DNA of 64,000 nucleotides from Conchocele bisecta. Its lineage: Eukaryota > Mollusca > Bivalvia > Lucinida > Thyasiridae. A program made the translations under genes and the position numbers. The notes below the pieces were generated by a model. It worked only from the letters and a program-made list of their open reading frames with translations, was not told the DNA's origin and searched no databases. The stretch lies in contig CM055278.1 in assembly GCA_029237695.1 (NCBI GenBank), positions 73,027,188 to 73,091,187 on the forward strand, given 5' to 3'. Shown in pieces: positions 54,739-64,000 of the stretch; position 1 is the first letter of the stretch; every line of letters starts with the position of its first letter.

Positions 54739-55624
54739 ATGGATTGGCGATTACTGACGGCGATTGTTTGCAGCTTTGGCTTCTTCAAAGACATGCGTCC
54801 TTCGGAGGCGTACCTGACGTCATACCTGACGGGAGAGTGGAAGAATTTGACGGTGGAGGAAGTCGACAACGAGATATACCCCTGGTGGACGTATTCTTAC
54901 CTCGTATGGCTCGCCCCCGTGTTTATAATCACGGACTACTTTCGCTACAAGCCGATGATCGTTGTAGATGGCGCTGCTTACATCGCCACGTGGGCACTAC
55001 TTCTTTGGGCGGATGGCGTCACCGCGATGAAATGCATGCAGGTTACGTACGGACTGGCGTCCGCGGGTGAAATTGCGTATATTTCGTACATGTACGTCAA
55101 AGTATCGCCTAATCGGTTTAAACTCGTCACTAGTTACATCAGGGCGGCGACGTTGGTAGGTAAATTCGTGGCGTATTTTCTTGGGCAAATGTTTGTTTCT
55201 TTCGAAGTGATGGATCTGTTTGGATTACACATATTTTCATTCGTCAGCGTGTCGATTGCATTTGTAATCTCTGTCGGTCTGCCATCGGCCGATTACTCGG
55301 AAATATTCCACTCAAAGACAGAAACTAAGACTGCGGTCACTTCTGAAAACTCCGCCATCGAGGAGCCAAGTATTCAACCAAAGGGACATAACTCTGACAC
55401 GTTTTTTGAGAAATTTAAAGCCGGAGTTATCTTTATGGCTAAGGAACTGAGAGTGGTGTACTCGTCCAAGCAGGTTGTGATTTGGTCTGTATGGTGGGCA
55501 TTTGCGTCATGCGGGAATTTTCAAGTGGGCAATTACATACAGAATCTATGGAAGGTTATCTCCCCTAACCGAGAACACCATAAAATATACAACGGCGGCG
55601 TTGAGGCAGCTGGAACGCTCTTAA
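54739..55624 (+). CDS. SLC19A: SLC19-family (thiamine/folate) transporter, coding exon 1
   Basis: The gene encodes a plasma-membrane carrier of the SLC19 family, which moves thiamine (A2/A3) or reduced folate (A1). This exon gives residues 1-295: TM1 with FGFFKDMRPSEAYLTSYL (conserved RPSE), a sequon NLT at 37-39, TM2 TYSYLVWLAPVF, the loop DYFRYKPMI, TM3-TM6, then a hydrophilic central loop of about residues 190-235 with Ser/Thr-rich stretches and TM7 onward from about 240. WTYSYLVW and YFRYKP are strong family signatures, closer to A2/A3 than A1. The ATG is preceded by a pyrimidine tract and TTTAG at 54725-54729, so a 5' non-coding exon probably precedes it. The exon ends in phase 1 at TTAA|GTAAGT. 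The spliced CDS of exons 1-4 is 1407 nt, 468 residues, close to the usual ~490. Substrate cannot be fixed from sequence alone. Confidence 0.92.
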
Positions 55625-55800
55625 GTAAGTATTTGTCCTTCAAAGTCAATTGTCGTTTTGACCTTTAAGCTACCGAGTCTCATATATGCCTAGAAAGTGA
55701 TGCAAAATAATAGGAAAAATAAAGTGTAGATTTGCATCGTATTTCTGAACCAATTTTTACGTATAAGTCGACTAGAAAAATTATGTGATTGGTGAACACA

Positions 55801-55863
55801 TGTTTATCATATTGGAAAATAACTAGCATTTTGCAACGCTAGTTATTTTTCAATACTATAAAC
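55801..55863. repeat. Hairpin in SLC19 intron 1
   Basis: TGTTTATCATATTGGAAAAT and AACTAGC pair with GCTAGTTATTTTTCAATACT and ATAAACA; the loop is ten bases. Confidence 0.75.
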
Positions 55864-56284
55864 ATTTTGTACTATATATGGTTACTAAATTACCTTTGTT
55901 TAAAGTAATCGCACTAGCGTCTATAATGGGAACTTCTTTCTCATTGTGGACAGTATTAGGTCATAGTATTGTCATTCCCAACAAAAAATAAAGATAATTC
56001 ACACAGGTTTTCTTACTCGTACATCTATAGTAAAATGCCACATTCTGTCCAGCTAAATTATCTCCCCTGCTTATCGCAGTTTCTGATATCATGTATTCGA
56101 ATATAACGCTTGTTTGTGGGAATGTGATCAAATAAAAGTGTGTGATTGATTTATACACTGTATATGTCAATTACTGTGCATGAAGCGAAACACGACATAT
56201 TGGATATTATCTGAGGCATCATCTGACACTCTTGCGTTTAAGGCGCAATTAAGACCTACATTATTACAAGTAGTTGCATGTAGA

Positions 56285-56358
56285 TCACTGTTCGTACGCA
56301 TGTACGAGGAGATAATCCGCTTGCCTTAGTTCGTGTATTATCAATCGTGCATGCGGAC
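56285..56358. repeat. Family L hairpin relic (copy 3)
   Basis: TACGCATGTACGAGGAGATA plus ATCCGC at left; CAATCGTGCATGCGGACGAA at right. The central stem is partly lost. Confidence 0.55.
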
Positions 56359-56871
56359 GAATGTGATATGTGATATCACATCCTCATATTCATGCATTGC
56401 CCATGTGCTGTGTAAATGCGGAAACAAAACTCGAAAATGTATCAAAGAAGTGCCAGTAAAACATAACTTAATTTAAATACTTAAATTCATATTTCTTAAC
56501 TGAATTCTACCTGAAATTTACATGAAACGAATGTGAGTTTGGCAAAAAAGTGTATATTTGTGTAATGTATTTATAAAATCCTCTAATGATCTTCTATCTT
56601 GCTGTGTCATATATATTCAATATATACGTACCACTGAGGAAATTATATGGAATAGTTATTTTGTTGTGAAATTATCATACAATACCACATATTGAAACAT
56701 ATTTTGTTGTTTGAGACGCAAGTTTGTCAGAATATAAATAAAATAGGATAACATTCAATAAGTAACCATCTATTGGGAATAAAAAGTAGCGTTTGCATGG
56801 GCCTTAAGCAAGTTATTATTCAATATAAAGAATGTTGTCAATTGTGTTCAGAAATACGATGCAAATCTATA

Positions 56872-57020
56872 AGTAATATAAGGTTCGACAATGTCCAGCC
56901 TGGGCAAACGTGTACCTTGGCACGAGGGATCTGTTTTAACCCCAAGGCCGTAGGCCGCGGGTTCAAACAGTTCCCGAGTGTCACGGCATACGTTTAGACA
57001 CGGCTGGACATGGTCGAACG
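56872..57020. repeat. Imperfect inverted repeat in SLC19 intron 1
   Basis: GGTTCGACAATGTCCAGCC pairs with GGCTGGACATGGTCGAACG; inner AAACGTGTACCTTGGCACGA pairs loosely with GTGTCACGGCATACGTTTAG. Confidence 0.7.
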
Positions 57021-57471
57021 TTATTGTTGCATTTCCGTCAGAAATATCATGCAATTCGAGCATTTATGCAGTACTTTCTGTACTTCGATATCTTGCAGGT
57101 TTACACATTTTACACATTTACACATTGATTTACACATACATATTCCGGGGACTCAGTACACGTCACGTGGTGCAGCCGCATCAATTTCAAAATTTCAGCG
57201 CGACCGTTGTGAACTGTTCTGGTGACGTAATGGCGCGTTCTAGTAACGTCATGAGACACATCCATTGCGTAGGTGTTGGCTTGGCTCCGGAGTGAGCATT
57301 GTCTACAGTGATGGTCAAACAGCACGCGCTGTATGTTTGAACACGGCTGTCAGCGGTGTCAAACAACGGCAGCCATGTAACAAATTACGTTTCATGACTT
57401 TCTGACATACCGTGCCTTTAAACATTAAAACCTTACGGACCACAATGCAAATGTGTCATTTGTACCAATAT

Positions 57472-57745
57472 ACTGACGCACAAATTGTTATTTGAATGAA
57501 CAATCTGATGCACGAACTGTCACTGGTACAAACGAACTATCTGACGGACGAATTGTCATCGGTACCAACAATCTGACGCACGAATTGTCACTGGTACAAA
57601 CGAACAACCTGACGCACGAATTGTCATCGGTACTAACAATCTGACGCACGAATTGTCATTGGTACTAATAAACTGACGCACGAATTGTCATTGGTACTAA
57701 TAAACTGACGCACGAATTGTCATTGGTACTAACAAACTGACGCAC
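57472..57745. repeat. ~31-bp tandem repeat array
   Basis: About nine units with CTGACGCACGAATTGTCATT and GGTACTAACAA. Units to the right are nearly identical; those to the left have diverged. It ends about 100 bp before the exon 2 acceptor. Confidence 0.9.
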
Positions 57746-57847
57746 ACAACATCCACTGTACGTATGAGTCCCCGCTGCCAGTATTTCACCTTCCTTATCT
57801 TCTGACAAGTATTGTTGTCATTTATTGTTTACACTCACACATTGCAG

Positions 57848-58046
57848 GTTCGTTCAGCGTTTTGCTAATCGGTTATCTTCCCATCGATTGGTCAGTTCGA
57901 GGGAAGGGAGAATCGCTGATGGCATTCGTGTGTGGGCTGAACGCTGCCGTTCTCGTTGTCATAGCAAACACGAGCAACATCTGGGTCGCCTACGTTCTAT
58001 ATGACGTATTTAGAGCCACATATCAAACAGTGCTCACCATAGCAAC
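57848..58046 (+). CDS. SLC19A: SLC19-family transporter, coding exon 2
   Basis: It begins after ACACATTGCAG and completes the Ser codon from exon 1. It encodes about 66 residues of the C-terminal half: SVLLIGYLPIDW, then the GESLMAFVCGLNAAVLVV helix, and VAYVLYDVFRATYQTVLTIA, typical of SLC19 TM9-TM10. It ends in phase 2 at GCAAC|GTACGT. Confidence 0.9.
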
Positions 58047-58250
58047 GTACGTCGCATGTTGACATTTTATAAGAAATTGTCTCATTTTAATAGTTTCATT
58101 TTCACAACGTTTCAAAATTGAACATTATTATGCACTTGTGTACGTTATTTTTTTCGGACAAAAAGCGTGATAATACTACATGTGTGCTCTTCATTCGATA
58201 ACATGCAATTGCTGGTCATTGCCTATGCTTTGCCTGTGCGCATGTGTAAT

Positions 58251-58441
58251 TGCTTTCATTTAACGAAGGGACTGGCGCGATGAACTTGCATGTCGAGACT
58301 ATTTAAGTCCCAATCCGATAGTACTAGGCTAGCACGTTGTCTTGCCCAAGGACATTCGCAGCGGTCGAGGTGGGATACGAACACGGGGTCTCCCGATCCG
58401 CAGTTCGACGCTCTACCTACTGAGCTAATCCGGCCACTCGG
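58251..58441 (-). mobile_element. tRNA-derived SINE with 13-bp target duplication
   Basis: On the minus strand the 5' region reads like a tRNA gene: A box TTAGCTCAGTAGGTAGAGC, an anticodon-arm-like region, and B box GTTCGTATCCC. The body then contains TGTCCTTGGGCAAGACAAC, a phrase shared by several animal SINEs. GCGCATGTGTAAT is repeated exactly at 58238-58250 and 58442-58454. That is a target-site duplication as made by LINE-type priming. It lies antisense in SLC19 intron 2. The element is a SINE rather than a functional tRNA gene because the acceptor stem is not closed. Confidence 0.88.
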
Positions 58442-58682
58442 GCGCATGTGTAATGCCCGAAAATGTTTATAAATGCCAGCTCTGCACGGATTGATTTATT
58501 TTATCATACAAACAAAACATATATATTATTGTGTTTCTTCCTTTAATGGTACTTAATAATTGTTTTAATGGATTAAATATCCTACCTAATAATTAAATCC
58601 ATGCTTAATTCTTACACATTTGCCCTTCCTGTCGGTGCTTGTGAAGCATCTGATAATCTCCATAGGGTGGCATGGCAAATTA

Positions 58683-58752
58683 TAGTTGCGGGCAGTATCT
58701 CTGCAAACCTCCCGCACCGTCGGGATTCATGTAGAGTTACTACCCACAACTA
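58683..58752. mobile_element. Family S hairpin MITE (copy 3) with 9-bp duplication
   Basis: TAGTTGCGGGCAGTATCTCT pairs with AGAGTTACTACCCACAACTA. It is flanked by GGCAAATTA (58674-58682) and GGCAAATCA (58753-58761), a target duplication with one mismatch. Confidence 0.85.
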
Positions 58753-59014
58753 GGCAAATCATAACCGCAGAACCGTTGTTGTGCACATATTACCGTTCAT
58801 TTAAACATGAACCGCACTTGTAATACATGTAACCGCTTCCCACCAAGAGATTTTTTATTGGATGTATTCGGCAAAACGATTCAAATTGCAGACCCATCAC
58901 AACGGGTTGTCTTCTCGAGATCAATGACATACCGATCTTTCGCACATCATGTCCTCGTTTTCTTTTTCTTATCCGTATCTGTACAGAGATTTCTGTTGAA
59001 CGGATGTAACCATA

Positions 59015-59105
59015 AATCAATCAATCAACCAATTAACCAATCAATAAATAATTTCAATCAATCACTAATCACTCAAGCAATTCGTCAATCAATCACCCAA
59101 TCAAT
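59015..59105. repeat. AATCAATCA microsatellite
   Basis: An imperfect run of AATCAATC with ACC and ACT variants, close upstream of the exon 3 acceptor. Confidence 0.7.
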
Positions 59106-59140
59106 AGTTTATTCATAGATATTTTTTCTTATTATTTCAG

Positions 59141-59282
59141 GGCCCAGATAGCCAGGTTCCTACATAGGCAGCGGTATGGGTTTGTATTTGGGTGTAACAT
59201 GTTCGCCGCGCTATTAATAGAAACAATACTGACCGTCATTGTTGTGGACAAGGCGGGGCTCGGCGTCGATGTTCAGACACAG
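59141..59282 (+). CDS. SLC19A: SLC19-family transporter, coding exon 3
   Basis: It follows TTCTTATTATTTCAG and completes the Thr codon. About 47 residues: AQIARFLHRQRYGFVFGCN, then AALLIETILTVIVVDKAGLG and VDVQTQ. RYGFVFG and ILTVIVVD are strong SLC19 signatures (TM11 and its lead-in). It ends in phase 0 at ACACAG|GTAATA. Confidence 0.9.
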
Positions 59283-59287
59283 GTAAT

Positions 59288-59529
59288 ATGTGGCTGTGGC
59301 TGAATAAATGGGGGTTATGGGTTTTGCGACTAGTATAGATCCAGATCAGCCTGTGCATCCGCACAGTCTGATCAGGATATGCACTGTTCGCCATGCTATC
59401 CGTAAAACACATGGCATGCTTCTAACAAGACATACAGATCGTTACCAGGCTACATGAGTGTGTTATTTGATCAGGAGCTACATTGGTCGTAAATCCCATA
59501 ACCACATTTCTCCAGTCACATCCATATGA
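59288..59529. mobile_element. Family C MITE (copy 12)
   Basis: ATGTGGCTGTGGCTGAATAA at left, starting six bases after the splice donor; CACATTTCTCCAGTCACATC at right. Confidence 0.8.
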
Positions 59530-59644
59530 TGATAGCACCCATCTAAACCGGGCAGTATGTGTCTAAGGCAGATAGTAGGACGCCTGTTAACCGGGCACCT
59601 GCAAACCCGTCACTATTACATGTATTTATGGCTTGCACTGTCAT

Positions 59645-59745
59645 TTCACAGGTTTAAGTCAGGGACCAAGGTCTATGAAAGCTTTACACATACATGAAGA
59701 TAAAAGTATCAGTAATTTAAAGAAATAAATTAAAGATTGTTGTAT
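59645..59745. mobile_element. Family T half element (copy 1)
   Basis: TCACAGGTTTAAGTCAGGGA and CCAAGGTCTATGAAAG, then AAAAGTATCAGTAATTTAAA: matches one arm of the foldback at 61218-61427. Confidence 0.55.
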
Positions 59746-60029
59746 GTCTACTCTCAGTTATGAAGGATTAATACGCAAGCTTCAGCGATTTGACGTCAAA
59801 CCGACATATTCCACAAATTATAACGTCACTGATGCACTGGAAGTAGTTCTAAGAGGAGTTAATGTCACTTTGACGTCAAGTTGCTTAAGCTAAGCAACGT
59901 GATGTCAGATAGATACATTCCGATGATTGTAACATCAACGATGCCCCGGAAGTTGGTCTAAGAGAGGTTACTGGTAATGTCCCAACTTCCAAGTTCGATA
60001 ACCAGTTCATAAAGACTTGTAAATTGCAG

Positions 60030-60209
60030 TTTTACGTGTACGGCGGGTATTTCGGCGTCATGTGTGCCGTGTTCACAGTCGTCGTCTTCTACAATGTCAA
60101 GGTTCACGGCTGTTGGTGTCGGACGGGCGGTTCTGTATACGATCTTCCCGTCTCAGATCACCCTGCACGCAGTGCCAGCGAAGAGGATGAAAAGGAGCAA
60201 CGGTTCTGA
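60030..60209 (+). CDS. SLC19A: SLC19-family transporter, coding exon 4 (C-terminus)
   Basis: It follows TTGTAAATTGCAG in phase 0. 59 residues: FYVYGGYFGVMCAVFTVVVF is the last helix (TM12), then a short cytoplasmic tail with a basic-Cys patch (HGCWCRTGG) and an acidic end EEDEKEQRF. TGA at 60207-60209. No AATAAA signal close by was identified; the 120-bp array begins about 20 bases after the stop. Confidence 0.9.
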   Translation, partial: FYVYGGYFGVMCAVFTVVVFYNVKVHGCWCRTGGSVYDLPVSDHPARSASEEDEKEQRF

Positions 60210-60230
60210 CTAGTAACAATGATGACGGAC

Positions 60231-60720
60231 AAGGGCGTGGCTAGTAATTGGGAGTGTATGTTACAAGAGAACATGATTAGCTACAAGTGATGTGTGATTG
60301 TAAAAAAAAAAAAATTAATGTTTGTTCCTACAACCATTGTACAGTTTTGTTGCATCTTGGACAAGGGCGTGGCTAGTAATTGGGAGTGTATGTTACAAGA
60401 GAACATGATTAGCTACAAGTGATGTGTCATTGTAAATGATTGTTTAGTTCCTACAACCATTGTACAGTGGTGCATCTTGGATAAGGGCGTGGCTAGTAAT
60501 TGGAAGTGTATGTTACAAGAGAACATGATTAGCTACAAGTGATGTGTCATTGTAAATTATTGTTTAGTTCCTACAACCATTGTACAGTGGTGCATCTTGG
60601 ACAAGGGCGTGGCTAGTAATTGGGAGTGTATGTTACAAGTGAACATGATTAGCTACAAGTGATGTGTCATTGTAAATGCTTGTTTAGTTCCTACAACCAT
60701 TGTACAGTTGTGCATCTTGC
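60231..60720 (+). repeat. 120-bp tandem repeat, four units
   Basis: Units start with AAGGGCGTGGCTAGTAATTG at 60231, 60363, 60483 and 60603 (spacing 132, 120, 120; the first has an A-run). Each ends with CCTACAACCATTGTACAG and TGCATCTTG. Unit identity is above 90% by eye. It lies in the probable SLC19 3' UTR. Confidence 0.95.
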
Positions 60721-60828
60721 TCCTGTCATTCGCAATTACTTAGCTTTAAATGAACTTGCTTTCAAGCTAAAAAGACATTAAACCGCCTTCAAGTAGGCCT
60801 GATTTCCTTTTCTCTTGCCCATATCTCT

Positions 60829-61000
60829 GACTGTGATTGGAGAAATGGGTGCATCCGCACCGTCTGATCAGGATCTACACTTTTCGCATGTATATCAATA
60901 AAACACGCGTCATGCTTCTAACAAGGACTATAGAGCGTTATCAGACCGAATGATTGTGTCATTTGATCCGGAGCTACATAGTTCATAAATCCCATAAGCC
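60829..61000. mobile_element. Family C MITE (copy 13, shortened)
   Basis: TGACTGTGATTGGAGAAATG at left; CATAAATCCCATAAGCC at right; the middle GGTGCATCCGCACCGTCTGA is contracted. Confidence 0.65.
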
Positions 61001-61035
61001 GTATGGACATACTTGTAGTTCATATATATGTACAA

Positions 61036-61230
61036 CAATCTTAAGACCAGTGATAACATTTATTAGTAATGCGGGGTTAAGACTAGTTCTGTACGTTGAT
61101 GATTTCGTTTTATTCGCGCCAGCCGAGAAGATTAATGAAGATAAAGACATACTGTTACAATTGTTACAACAGTTAGGCTGGTCTATTAATAGTGAACAAT
61201 CTCTTGTTAATCCAGTACACTCCACAGGTT
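61036..61230 (+). pseudogene. Reverse transcriptase fragment, DIRS-like
   Basis: An open stretch of about 60 residues ending in TGA reads LRLVLYVDDFVLFAP, then LLQLLQQLGWSINSEQSLV. The order, a YxDD box followed about 20 residues on by a LGWxIN..KS-like helix, is that of RT palm-to-thumb in DIRS/Ngaro-type retrotransposons; other RT classes remain possible. Nothing upstream of the palm and nothing downstream is present. The fragment is cut at the beginning of the family T foldback. Confidence 0.6.
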
Positions 61231-61427
61231 GAAGTAACGGACCAAGGTATATAAATACATTAAATATGCCTAAAAGCATCAATACATTAAAAATAAATAA
61301 GCTAAAATGTTGTTTTTTACTCCCTATATATAGACGTATTTTTTAGCTTATTTTGTTTTCATTTATTGATGCTTTTAGGCATATTTAATGTATTTATAGA
61401 CCTCGGTCCGTCACTTCAACCTGTGGT
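61218..61427. mobile_element. Family T foldback element (copy 2)
   Basis: The left end CACAGGTTGAAGTAACGGAC pairs with GTCCGTCACTTCAACCTGTG. AATACATTAAATATGCCTAA pairs with TTAGGCATATTTAATGTATT. Arms are ~87 bp at over 90% identity. Confidence 0.85.
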
Positions 61428-61524
61428 ATACTCATACACTCCCGCCTGCGATTCTCTTACCAAGAATTGCAATCCAGCGGTCATTGAATTGAAATTCCCC
61501 TCTGAAATTGCAGTCTAATTTTGG

Positions 61525-61655
61525 TCCAATCGCGGTCCCGTTTTTGCGGTCATTCTTTCGCGATACCGTTTGTGCGGACATTATTTCGCGGTCCAGTTTT
61601 TGCGGTCATTCTTTCGCGATACCGTTTGTGCGGTCATTCTTTCGCTATTTGCGGT
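61525..61655. repeat. ~22-bp tandem repeat
   Basis: About six imperfect units of TTTTGCGGTCATTCTTTCGC with CGATACCG or CGGTCCAG variants. Confidence 0.8.
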
Positions 61656-61729
61656 AATAACTTAGCGTTACGCGTATATATACACCTACAGTAAAACTGT
61701 AGCGCTTTTCTGCTCCATACCTATTTGTA

Positions 61730-61935
61730 TGTTCTAATATCGTATACATATCGTAATCGTATAGTATTGGTATATTTAATGAGCATATCGTATGATCATA
61801 TACTATTGGTATGTTTGTACCGTATCATCGTATAGTACAGTTTATTTACATTATACAAACGTACTATACGAATATTATACAAACATACGATATCTGTTCG
61901 TATATACGATATATCCGTACGGATATGGTATGAAT
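61730..61935. repeat. AT-rich self-complementary tract
   Basis: Many ATCGTATA / TATACGAT and GTATGTTTGTA / TACAAACATAC inverted pairs, making an extended imperfect palindrome. No gene. Confidence 0.6.
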
Positions 61936-62320
61936 ATACAGTGGGGTCATCGTGCGGTTAAAATATACCGATGCACCGGTTCATTTCTCATGTAAACATC
62001 CGGTTTTCATTTCGATCATCTGCCACAATTTTAAGTTTTTCAAAATGAATAAATGTTCAGTTTTACGATACAGAAACAATTTAAAATTAAAACTGAGGAT
62101 TGTGAAGTACGTATCCACAGTGCATATACATGTGTGTTCAATACAGTAATTCATCAGTAATTCATCATTGTACTCCGCACCACCGCCGGGGACACAAAAC
62201 AATGATCCCCCACACACACCAGCCATCTACATTTGGCGTCCTAAAGGTTCCGGTCTATATCCCACAGTGGGAAAATGTGTATCACCACCACCACCAGTTT
62301 TTGTCTATGACTACACTACA
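61936..62320. other. No feature recognised
   Basis: Overlapping open frames here (61952-62434) are out-of-register readings of repeat and homopolymer sequence. No exon was supported. Confidence 0.35.
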
Positions 62321-62346
62321 CCCCCCCCCCCCCCCCCCCCCCCCCC
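62321..62346. repeat. Poly-C run (26 C)
   Basis: A pure C homopolymer followed by ACCTCC. It produces poly-Pro readings that are not evidence of a protein. Confidence 0.9.
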
Positions 62347-62383
62347 ACCTCCGACCACCACTTCTGTCTGTAACGCAGGATGT

Positions 62384-64000
62384 CGTGGCCGACTGATCAA
62401 CTGCTATACTAGTCTTGGTGCGATGGCCGACTGATCAATTTCTAAACTAGTCGTGGTGCGATGGCCGACTGATCAAGTTCTAAACTAGTCATGGTGCGAT
62501 GGCCGACTGATCGAGTGCTATACTAGTACTGGTGCGATGGCCGACTGATCAAGGGCTAAACTAGTCTCGATGCAATGGCCGACTGATCAAGGGCTAAACT
62601 ATTTCTGGTGCGTTGGTCGACTGATAAAGTTATAAACTAGTCCTGGTGCGATAGCCGACTGATCAAGTTCTAAACTAGTCCTGGTGCGATGGCCGACTGA
62701 TCGAGTGCTATACTAATCCTGGTGCGATGGCGGACTGATCAAGTTCTAAACTAGTCCTGGTGCGATGGCCGACTGATCGAGTGCTATACTAGTCCTGGTG
62801 CGATGGCCGACTGATCAAGGGCTAAACTAGTCCCGGTGCGATGGTCGACTGATCAAGTTCTAAACTATTCCTGGTGCGATGGCCGACTGATCAAGTTCTA
62901 AACTAGTCCTGGTGCGATGACCGACTGATCGAGTGCTATACTAGTCCTGGTGCGATGGCCGACTGATCAAGGGCTAAACTAGTCCCGGTGCGATGGCCGA
63001 CTGATCAAGTGCTAAAGTAGTCCTGGTGTGATGGCCGACTGATTGAGTGCTATACTAATCCTGGTGCGATGGCCGACTGATCAAGGGCTAAACTAGTATC
63101 GATGCAATGGCCGACTGATCAAGGGCTAAACTATTTCTGGTGCGATGGTCGACTGATAAAGTTCTAAACTAGTCCTGGTGCGATAGCCGACTGATCAAGT
63201 TCTAAACTAGTCCTGGTGCGATGGCCGACTGATCGAGTGCTATACTAGTCCTGGTGCGATGGCCGACTGATCAAGGGCTAAACTAGTCCCGGTGCGATGG
63301 TCGACTGAACAAGTTCTAAACTATTCCTGGTGCGATGGCCGACTGATCAAGTTCTAAACTAGTCCTGGTGCGATGGCCGACTGATCGAGTGCTATACTAG
63401 TCCTGGTGCGATGGCCGACTGATCAAGGGCTAAACTAGTCTCGGTGCGATGGCCGACTGATCAAGTGCTAAAGTAGTCCTGGTGTGATGGCCGACTGATC
63501 AAGTTCTAAACTAGTCCTGGTGTGATGGCCGACTGATTGAGTGCTATACTAGTCCTGGTGCGATGGCCGACTGATCAAGTGCTAAAGTAGTCCTGGTGTG
63601 ATGGCCGACTGATCAAGTGCTATACTCGGCATGGCCGACTGATCACGTGCTATACTGGGCATGGTGCAATGGGCGACTGATCAAGCGCTATTCTAGTTAT
63701 GGTGCGATGACAGACTGATCAAGTTGGTTGCTAGTCCTGTGTGGTGCGATGGCGACTGATCAAGTGCTATACTCGGCATGGCCGACTGATCACGTGCTAT
63801 ACTGGGCATGGTGCAATGGGCAACTAATCAAGCGCTATGCTAGTTATGGTGTGATGGCAGACTGATCAAGTGCTCTACTAGTCCTGGTGCGATGACCGAC
63901 TGATCAATGGCTAAACTTGTCCTGGTGCGATGGCCGACTGATCAAGTTCTATACTAGTCCTGGTGCGATGGCCGATTGATCGAGTGCTATACTTGTTCTG
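62384..64000. repeat. 38-bp satellite array, continues beyond the window
   Basis: About 42 units of CTGGTGCGATGGCCGACTGA followed by TCAAGTTCTAAACTAGTC. Variants GAGTGCTATACTAGTC and AAGGGCTAAACTAGTC recur in a pattern. Marker variants repeat at 532 bp (62568 and 63100, 14 units) and 456 bp (62841 and 63297, 12 units), showing higher-order organisation. From 63600 a divergent 147-bp block is duplicated. No unit start or end gene. Confidence 0.95.

Larger units (their letters stand above)
55625..57847 (+). other. SLC19 intron 1
   Basis: 2223 bp, GTAAGT...TTGCAG. It holds hairpins at 55801 and 56872, a family L relic and a ~31-bp tandem array close to the acceptor. Confidence 0.85.
58047..59140 (+). 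other. SLC19 intron 2
   Basis: 1094 bp, GTACGT...TTATTTCAG. It contains the SINE, a family S MITE, and an ATCAATCA-rich microsatellite at 59015-59105. Confidence 0.85.
59283..60029 (+). other. SLC19 intron 3
   Basis: 747 bp, GTAATA...AATTGCAG. It begins with a nearly complete family C MITE and contains a half copy of family T. Confidence 0.85.

Noticed and set aside
54573..55070. 165-residue frame overlapping the SLC19 exon 1 in another register
   Set aside because: It lacks membrane segments and family motifs, while the other frame gives clear SLC19 sequence with matching splice sites.
57472..57745. CRISPR-like spacing
   Set aside because: The units are contiguous tandem repeats without spacers.
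62130..62434. Proline-rich frames ending in the satellite
   Set aside because: Produced by the poly-C run; no start context or conserved motif.
62384..64000. CRISPR-like regular repeats
   Set aside because: Unit length is 38 bp with no unique spacers, in a eukaryotic setting: a satellite.

Overview
This is metazoan nuclear DNA: AT-rich, gene-poor and intron-containing, with coding exons forming only a few percent of the window. The split genes with GT..AG introns, the crowd of short inverted-repeat elements, and repeat types I associate with bivalve genomes (the AAGATGGCCGCC-bearing repeats, the short foldback elements) make a bivalve mollusc the best guess. That assignment is an inference and was not tested by a search.

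Protein-coding content. (1) 9264-9585, minus strand: the first coding exon of a class A aminergic GPCR (5-HT2-like, possibly D2-like), ending at a splice donor; the remaining exons were not found in the window. (2) 33959-36422, plus strand: a two-coding-exon heparan-sulfate 6-O-sulfotransferase, with a frameshift in exon 1 between the membrane anchor and the PAPS-binding region. (3) 54739-60209, plus strand: a complete four-coding-exon SLC19 (thiamine/folate family) transporter of 468 residues with consistent splice phases. (4) 37147-41678, minus strand: a dead Ty3/gypsy LTR retrotransposon with gag, protease, RT, RNase H and integrase remains. (5) 61036-61230: a small RT fragment, probably of a DIRS-type retrotransposon. 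(6) 46807-47046: a 79-residue ORF of unknown nature.

The rest is mostly mobile and tandem repeats. I name the recurrent foldback/MITE-like families A to X for cross-reference; the names are local to this report. The most numerous is family C (about 13 pieces), then A, B, D, E, F, K and others. 564-2032 is a three-level nest of foldbacks. 21176-25190 is a 4-kb foldback whose two arms each carry about four ~160-bp units marked by AAGATGGCCGCC. 13211-14730 is an element of tandem ~375-450-bp units with the same motif. A tRNA-derived SINE with a perfect 13-bp target duplication lies in intron 2 of the SLC19 gene.

Tandem arrays: 28-bp (6240-6538), ~59-bp (20125-21110), ~100-bp (30223-30644), CCG/CCA (47450-48379), ~31-bp (57472-57745), 120-bp (60231-60720) and a 38-bp satellite with higher-order periodicity that runs off the right end (62384-64000).

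The three host genes are unrelated in function and show no sign of operon-like organisation. No CRISPR array, rRNA or intact tRNA gene was seen. Repeat boundaries are by eye and usually good to about 10 bases.
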